Assembly (NCBI GenBank): GCA_016713665.1
Contig: JADJOR010000001.1
Location: forward strand, 1,116,001-1,180,000
Length of the DNA: 64,000 nt
Reading direction: 5' to 3'
Source of the DNA: Deltaproteobacteria bacterium
GTDB lineage: Bacteria; Myxococcota_A; UBA9160; UBA4427
Every line of letters starts with the position of its first letter. Position 1 is the stretch's first letter. The notes under the pieces were generated by a model. That model made no database searches. It saw nothing but the letters and a program-made list of their open reading frames with translations, and was not told where the DNA came from. Shown here in pieces: positions 60,546 to 64,000 of this stretch. Made by a program: the position numbers and the translations under genes.

Positions 60546-62517
60546 TTATCGGTGCCCCGTGGCCGTCCCCCCTCCGGTCCCCAACGCCAGCACCAGATTC
60601 CCAAACCCATCACACCGCAGCCCCTGCCCCGGCCGGACCGCGATCGTGGTATGCGGATACTCGATGATCCCGGGCCCCGCGAAGCGCGCCCCCGGCGTGA
60701 GCGCGCGCCCTTCGTAGAGCGGCGTCTCGACGCGCCCGCCGAGCTCGCGCCAATACACGCCGCGCTTGCCCGCGACCGGCGCCTCGTGCTCGCGCGGGGC
60801 GACGTGGCGGAGCCGGCGACTCTCGTTGCGATCGCGCACCCCGACGCGGACCGACGTGATCTCGGCGCCGGCGTCGACGTAGCCCGTGCCCTGGCCGTAG
60901 CGGGACTCGTAGCCGCGGTGGAAGTCCTCGACGAGGCGGTCGACCCAGGCGGCGTCGATGCGGCCCTCCGGACAATCGATCTCGACCTCGTGGACCTGGA
61001 GCGGGTACTTCATGCCGACACGACGCGTGAGCATCGTCGACTCGAAGCGCGAGGCCCGGGCGTGGGCGAGCGCGCGCTCCTCGAGCTGGGAGACGGTGGC
61101 GGCAAGAACTGCGGCATCGATCGGCGTCCGCAACGCGACACTCGCTTCGAAGGTCCGCGCGGCGTCGAGACGCGTGAGGCCGTAAGCCGACCACACGGAC
61201 GAGACGTCGTTCAGCGGAAAGACGATCTCCGAGACGCCGATGCCGCGGCCGTACAGCCCGGCATGCGCCCCGCTCGCCCCGCCGAAGGCCCAGAGCACGA
61301 ACTCCCGCGGATCCGCCCCGCGCTGCACCGTCATGCGCCGGACGAGATCCTCCATGTTGCTGTCGACGATCTCGACGATGCCCGCCGCACACGCCTCCGC
61401 CGAGAGCCCGAGCCGCTTCGCGAGCGCCTCGATCGACCGCTCCGCCGCAGCGAGGTCGAGGCGCAGCCCGCCCGCGAGCGGCCGCTCCGGCGACAGGATC
61501 CCGAGCAGCAGATCCGCGTCGGTCACCGTCGGCTCGGTCCCGCCCCGCCCATAACAGATCGGCCCCGGCCGGGCGCCGGCGCTGCGCGGTCCGACGCGCA
61601 GGCTGCCCGAGTCCTCGTGGATCCAGGCGATGCTGCCGCCGCCGGCGCCGACCGACTCGACGTCGACCTTGCGCAGATAGGCGAGCTGGCGGACGACCTC
61701 GTTCTCGTAGCGATAGGCGACCGCCCCCGCCTCGATCGTCGCGACGTCGAGGGTCGTGCCGCCCATGTCGGTCACGATGATGTTGCGCTGTCCCATCTCG
61801 AGGCCCGCGAGCGCCGAGCCGACGACGCCCGCGACGGGGCCGCTCTGCAGCGTCGAGAGCGGATACTGCGAGGCCTGCTCCGCCGTCGAGAGCCCGCCCT
61901 CCCCCTGGCCGAAGAGGACCTGGCCGGGAAAGCCCCGCTCGCGCGCGCCGCGGACGATCTCGTCGATGTAGCCGCGCATCATCGGCCCGATCTGCGCATT
62001 GAGCACCGTCGACACCGTCCGCCCGTACTCGCCGATGCGCGGCGCGACCTCGGCGCTCGTGCAGACGAAGAGCCCGGGGCAGCGCGCGCGGATGCGCTCG
62101 GCGGCGCGCGCCTCGTGGACCGGATTCGCGAAGCTCCAGAGGAACGCGATCGCGACGGCCTCGATCTCGAGGGCCCGGATCCGCTCGATCGCCGCGTCGA
62201 TCGACGCGTCGGAGAGCGCGACCACGACTGTGGCCCTTCGTCGCGAGCAGCGCCACGCGCGCGACGTCGCCGGTCACGAGGGCGTTGATGCCGACGGTCG
62301 TGCCGTGGGCGAGCGCGCGGGTCCGGGCGAGGAGCGTGCGCGTGTCGAGGCGGAGCGCGGCGGCCGCCGCATCGATCGAGCCGAAGAAGCCCGTCTGGAA
62401 ATCGGGGGGCGTCGTCGAGACCTTGCCGACGACGAGCTCGCCGTCGGGAGTGACGACGACGGCGTCGGTGAAGGTCCCGCCGATGTCGATGCCGATGCGA
62501 TATCCGGGATCCTGCAT
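60546..62517 (-). pseudogene. Hydantoinase A/oxoprolinase-like gene, broken by internal deletion and frame change
   Basis: The N-terminal 96 codons, with RIGIDIGGTFTDAVVV (7-22) and AHGTTVGINALVTGDVARV (70-88), end in ATKGH at about 62230. The rest, VVVALSDASIDAAIERI onward, runs to the stop in another frame. It holds GLFVCTSAEVAPRIGEYGR, VTDMGGTTLDVATI and VLWAFGGASGAHAGLYG. In intact relatives about 50 residues ('..DTL.IGR.......V.ER.d..G.V..pl') lie between these parts. So the gene has lost a piece with a frame change at about 62230. An assembly fault is possible. The ATPase-like and C-terminal domains are otherwise good. Partner B gene lies at 56495-58822. Confidence 0.8.
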
Positions 62518-62680
62518 GCGGCCAGCATCGCCCGCGCGCACGCGAGCGTAAAGGGGGTCGCGCGGCGGCTCCGCGCGCGCGATGGCCGCCGCCGACGCCG
62601 TTCTGGCGGCGAAGCACGGCCGGCGCGTCGGGCGATTCGAGCGGCTTGACACGCGCAGAGCGCGGCAGGAGAGTCCGCGC

Positions 62681-63646
62681 ATGAGCAAGACCCGCCCCGC
62701 GACCCCGCTCCCGAGCTACGCCGAGCTCAAGGCCCGCCGCGACGGCAAGCCGCCGGGCTCCGCCTGGGGCGTCTTCGGCGCCGACGACGAGATCGGCACG
62801 ATCAATCTCCTCGACGCGGGCCGCGTGCTCGCGGGCATCGGCGAGGTCGTGCTCGGCGAGGTGCATTCGCTGAACTGGGACGTGACCGAGCCCTCGCCGA
62901 ATCCCCATCGCCCGTGCCCGGTCCGGACCCACATCGTCGCCCCGGGCATCGCGCGCGACGACAGTCTCTCGCCGTTTCCGCTCCAGTACTCGAGCCAGTG
63001 GGACGGGCTGCGCCACGTCGAGACCGGCGGCCGCTTCTACAACGACACGGATCCGGCGCGCGTCGACGATCCCGACTCGACGACCCTCGGCATCCAGCTC
63101 TGGGCCGAGCGCGGGATCGTCGGCCGCGGCGTCCTCCTCGACGTCGCGGGCCATCAGGCGGCGAAGGGCGCGCCCTTCGATCCGGGCTCGCGCTTCGAGA
63201 TCGAGCCTTCGCTGCTCGACGAGGTCGCCGCGGACCAGGGGACGACGATCGAGCGCGGCGACATCCTCCTGATCCGCACGGGCTGGGCAGGCTGGTTCCA
63301 GCAGCTCTCCCCCGCCGAACGCGAGCGCCGCTTCCAGGCCGACTCACCCCAGGCGGGAATCGCGCCGATCGAGGCCTCCGCCGCCTGGCTCTGGGACAAG
63401 CACGTCGCTGCCGTCGCCGCCGACAACGTCGCCCTCGAGTCGATGCCGGTCTCGATGGAGGGCGACCGGTTCCTCCACTTCAAGCTGATCCCGGCGCTCG
63501 GGCTCGCCGTCGGCGAGCTCTTCTGGCTCGACGGCCTCGCCTCGGCCTGTCGAGCGGATCGACGCTGGTCCTTCTTCTTCACGTCGGCGCCGCTCAACGT
63601 GCCGGGCGGCGTCGGATCGCCGCCGAACGCCCTCGCGATCCGGTGA
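62681..63646 (+). CDS. Cyclase/kynurenine formamidase-like family hydrolase
   Basis: A 321-residue protein of the cyclase family (PF04199: kynurenine formamidase-like, manganese-dependent amide hydrolases and polyketide-linked relatives). WGVFGADDEIGTINLL (28-43) opens the domain, PLQYSSQWDGLRHVETG (98-114) carries the metal-binding segment in place of the usual HxGTHxD, and RGVLLDVAG (145-153) and ILLIRTGW (190-197) follow. Because the usual HxGTHxD motif is replaced here, the exact reaction is uncertain. AGGAG is about ten bases before the ATG. Divergent from the broken hydantoinase A gene. Substrate unknown. Confidence 0.85.
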   Translation: MSKTRPATPLPSYAELKARRDGKPPGSAWGVFGADDEIGTINLLDAGRVLAGIGEVVLGEVHSLNWDVTEPSPNPHRPCPVRTHIVAPGIARDDSLSPFPLQYSSQWDGLRHVETGGRFYNDTDPARVDDPDSTTLGIQLWAERGIVGRGVLLDVAGHQAAKGAPFDPGSRFEIEPSLLDEVAADQGTTIERGDILLIRTGWAGWFQQLSPAERERRFQADSPQAGIAPIEASAAWLWDKHVAAVAADNVALESMPVSMEGDRFLHFKLIPALGLAVGELFWLDGLASACRADRRWSFFFTSAPLNVPGGVGSPPNALAIR

Positions 63647-63728
63647 ACGAAGGCGCACCGACGACCGATGGACGCGTCTGCACTATCGTCCCGGCCGCGC
63701 GCCCCCCATTCGGAGAAATCCCCGAGCC

Positions 63729-64000
63729 ATGAAGCCCCAGCTCACCGTCCTCACCCTCGGCGTCGACGACCTCGAGCGGTCGCTGCGCTTCTACCGCGAC
63801 GGCCTCGGTCTTCCGACCAAAGGCCTCGTCGGCCAGGAATTCGAGCACGGCGCCGTCGCCTTCTTCGAGTTGCAGGCGGGCCTTCGCCTCGCGATCTGGC
63901 CCCGCAAGAGCATCGCCGCCGACAGCGGTCAGCCGATCGGCCCGCGCAGCGCGACCGAGATGACCCTCGGCCACAACGTCGCGACCCGCGCGGAGGTCGA
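63729..64000 (+). CDS. VOC (glyoxalase/bleomycin resistance fold) protein, truncated by the window end
   Basis: The first 90 residues of a beta-alpha-beta-beta-beta fold protein: LTVLTLGVDDLERSLRFYRD (5-24), GLGLP, and VAFFELQAGLRLAIWP (45-60). These are the usual glyoxalase-superfamily strand and helix. Members are metal-dependent lyases, dioxygenases or resistance proteins; with the C-terminus missing no finer call is possible. No strong ribosome site precedes the ATG. Directly downstream of the cyclase-family gene. Confidence 0.8.
   Translation, partial: MKPQLTVLTLGVDDLERSLRFYRDGLGLPTKGLVGQEFEHGAVAFFELQAGLRLAIWPRKSIAADSGQPIGPRSATEMTLGHNVATRAEV

Noticed and set aside
62646..62674. TTGACA as a possible promoter before the cyclase-family gene
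   Set aside because: The matching -10 (GAGAGT) lies only 12 bases from the start codon and overlaps the ribosome site; unlikely.
1..64000. tRNA, rRNA, CRISPR array, insertion sequence or prophage genes
   Set aside because: I saw no cloverleaf-like or rRNA sequence, no regularly spaced repeat-spacer array, and no transposase, integrase or phage structural protein.

Overview
The window is uniformly very GC-rich (except a short stretch near 58.9-60.5 kb), densely coding, and has no rRNA, tRNA, CRISPR array or recognisable insertion sequence. The gene content is that of a large-genome, soil- or water-dwelling Gram-negative bacterium. It has LolA/LPP20/DUF3261-type outer-membrane proteins, two proteins with a VPEP-type C-terminal sorting tail, two cytochrome P450s, F420-type oxidoreductases, molybdenum hydroxylase subunits, and many short-chain dehydrogenases and amidohydrolases. 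This fits an uncultured member of the former Deltaproteobacteria (Myxococcota- or Binatota-like). That placement is inferred from gene style only.

Layout. 0.1-10.5 kb: a small TRL-like exported protein, a GNAT-type acyltransferase, an APH-fold phosphotransferase, then a minus-strand set (SMP-30 lactonase, M48 peptidase, amidase), then a coupled MFS transporter and cytochrome P450. 10.6-18.6 kb: two exported proteins with VPEP sorting tails (one DNRLRE/thrombospondin-3-like, one DUF3604/PHP) flank a molybdopterin oxidoreductase, an LPP20-type lipoprotein and a PhzF-like isomerase. 18.8-30 kb: catabolic genes, comprising a second P450, a two-subunit molybdenum hydroxylase, SDR, two amidohydrolases, zinc alcohol dehydrogenase, an F420/LLM-type oxidoreductase and a deazaflavin-type nitroreductase.

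30.0-54.8 kb is the centrepiece: an aryl-polyene (flexirubin/xanthomonadin-like) pigment cluster. An MIO ammonia-lyase can supply an aryl-acrylate starter, and an AMP-ligase fused to a dehydratase can load it on one of two acyl carrier proteins. Two ketosynthases plus a Cys-less chain-length-factor partner, a FabG-type ketoreductase and several hotdog dehydratases can build the polyene. A thioesterase, glycosyltransferase, acyltransferases, LolA-like carrier, MMPL pump and DUF3261 lipoprotein can finish and move it to the outer membrane. Two flavin-dependent-halogenase-like proteins (one frameshifted), two methyltransferases and a neighbouring flavin reductase suggest a halogenated, O-methylated head group. 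Most genes overlap by ATGA or GTGA, so each operon is likely translationally coupled.

54.8-64 kb: a DHA2-type drug exporter, then hydantoinase B- and A-like genes separated by about 1.7 kb holding a PemK/MazF toxin-antitoxin pair, a small orphan protein and a putative lipoprotein. The hydantoinase A-like gene is broken by a deletion with frame change. A cyclase-family hydrolase and the start of a glyoxalase-fold (VOC) protein close the window.
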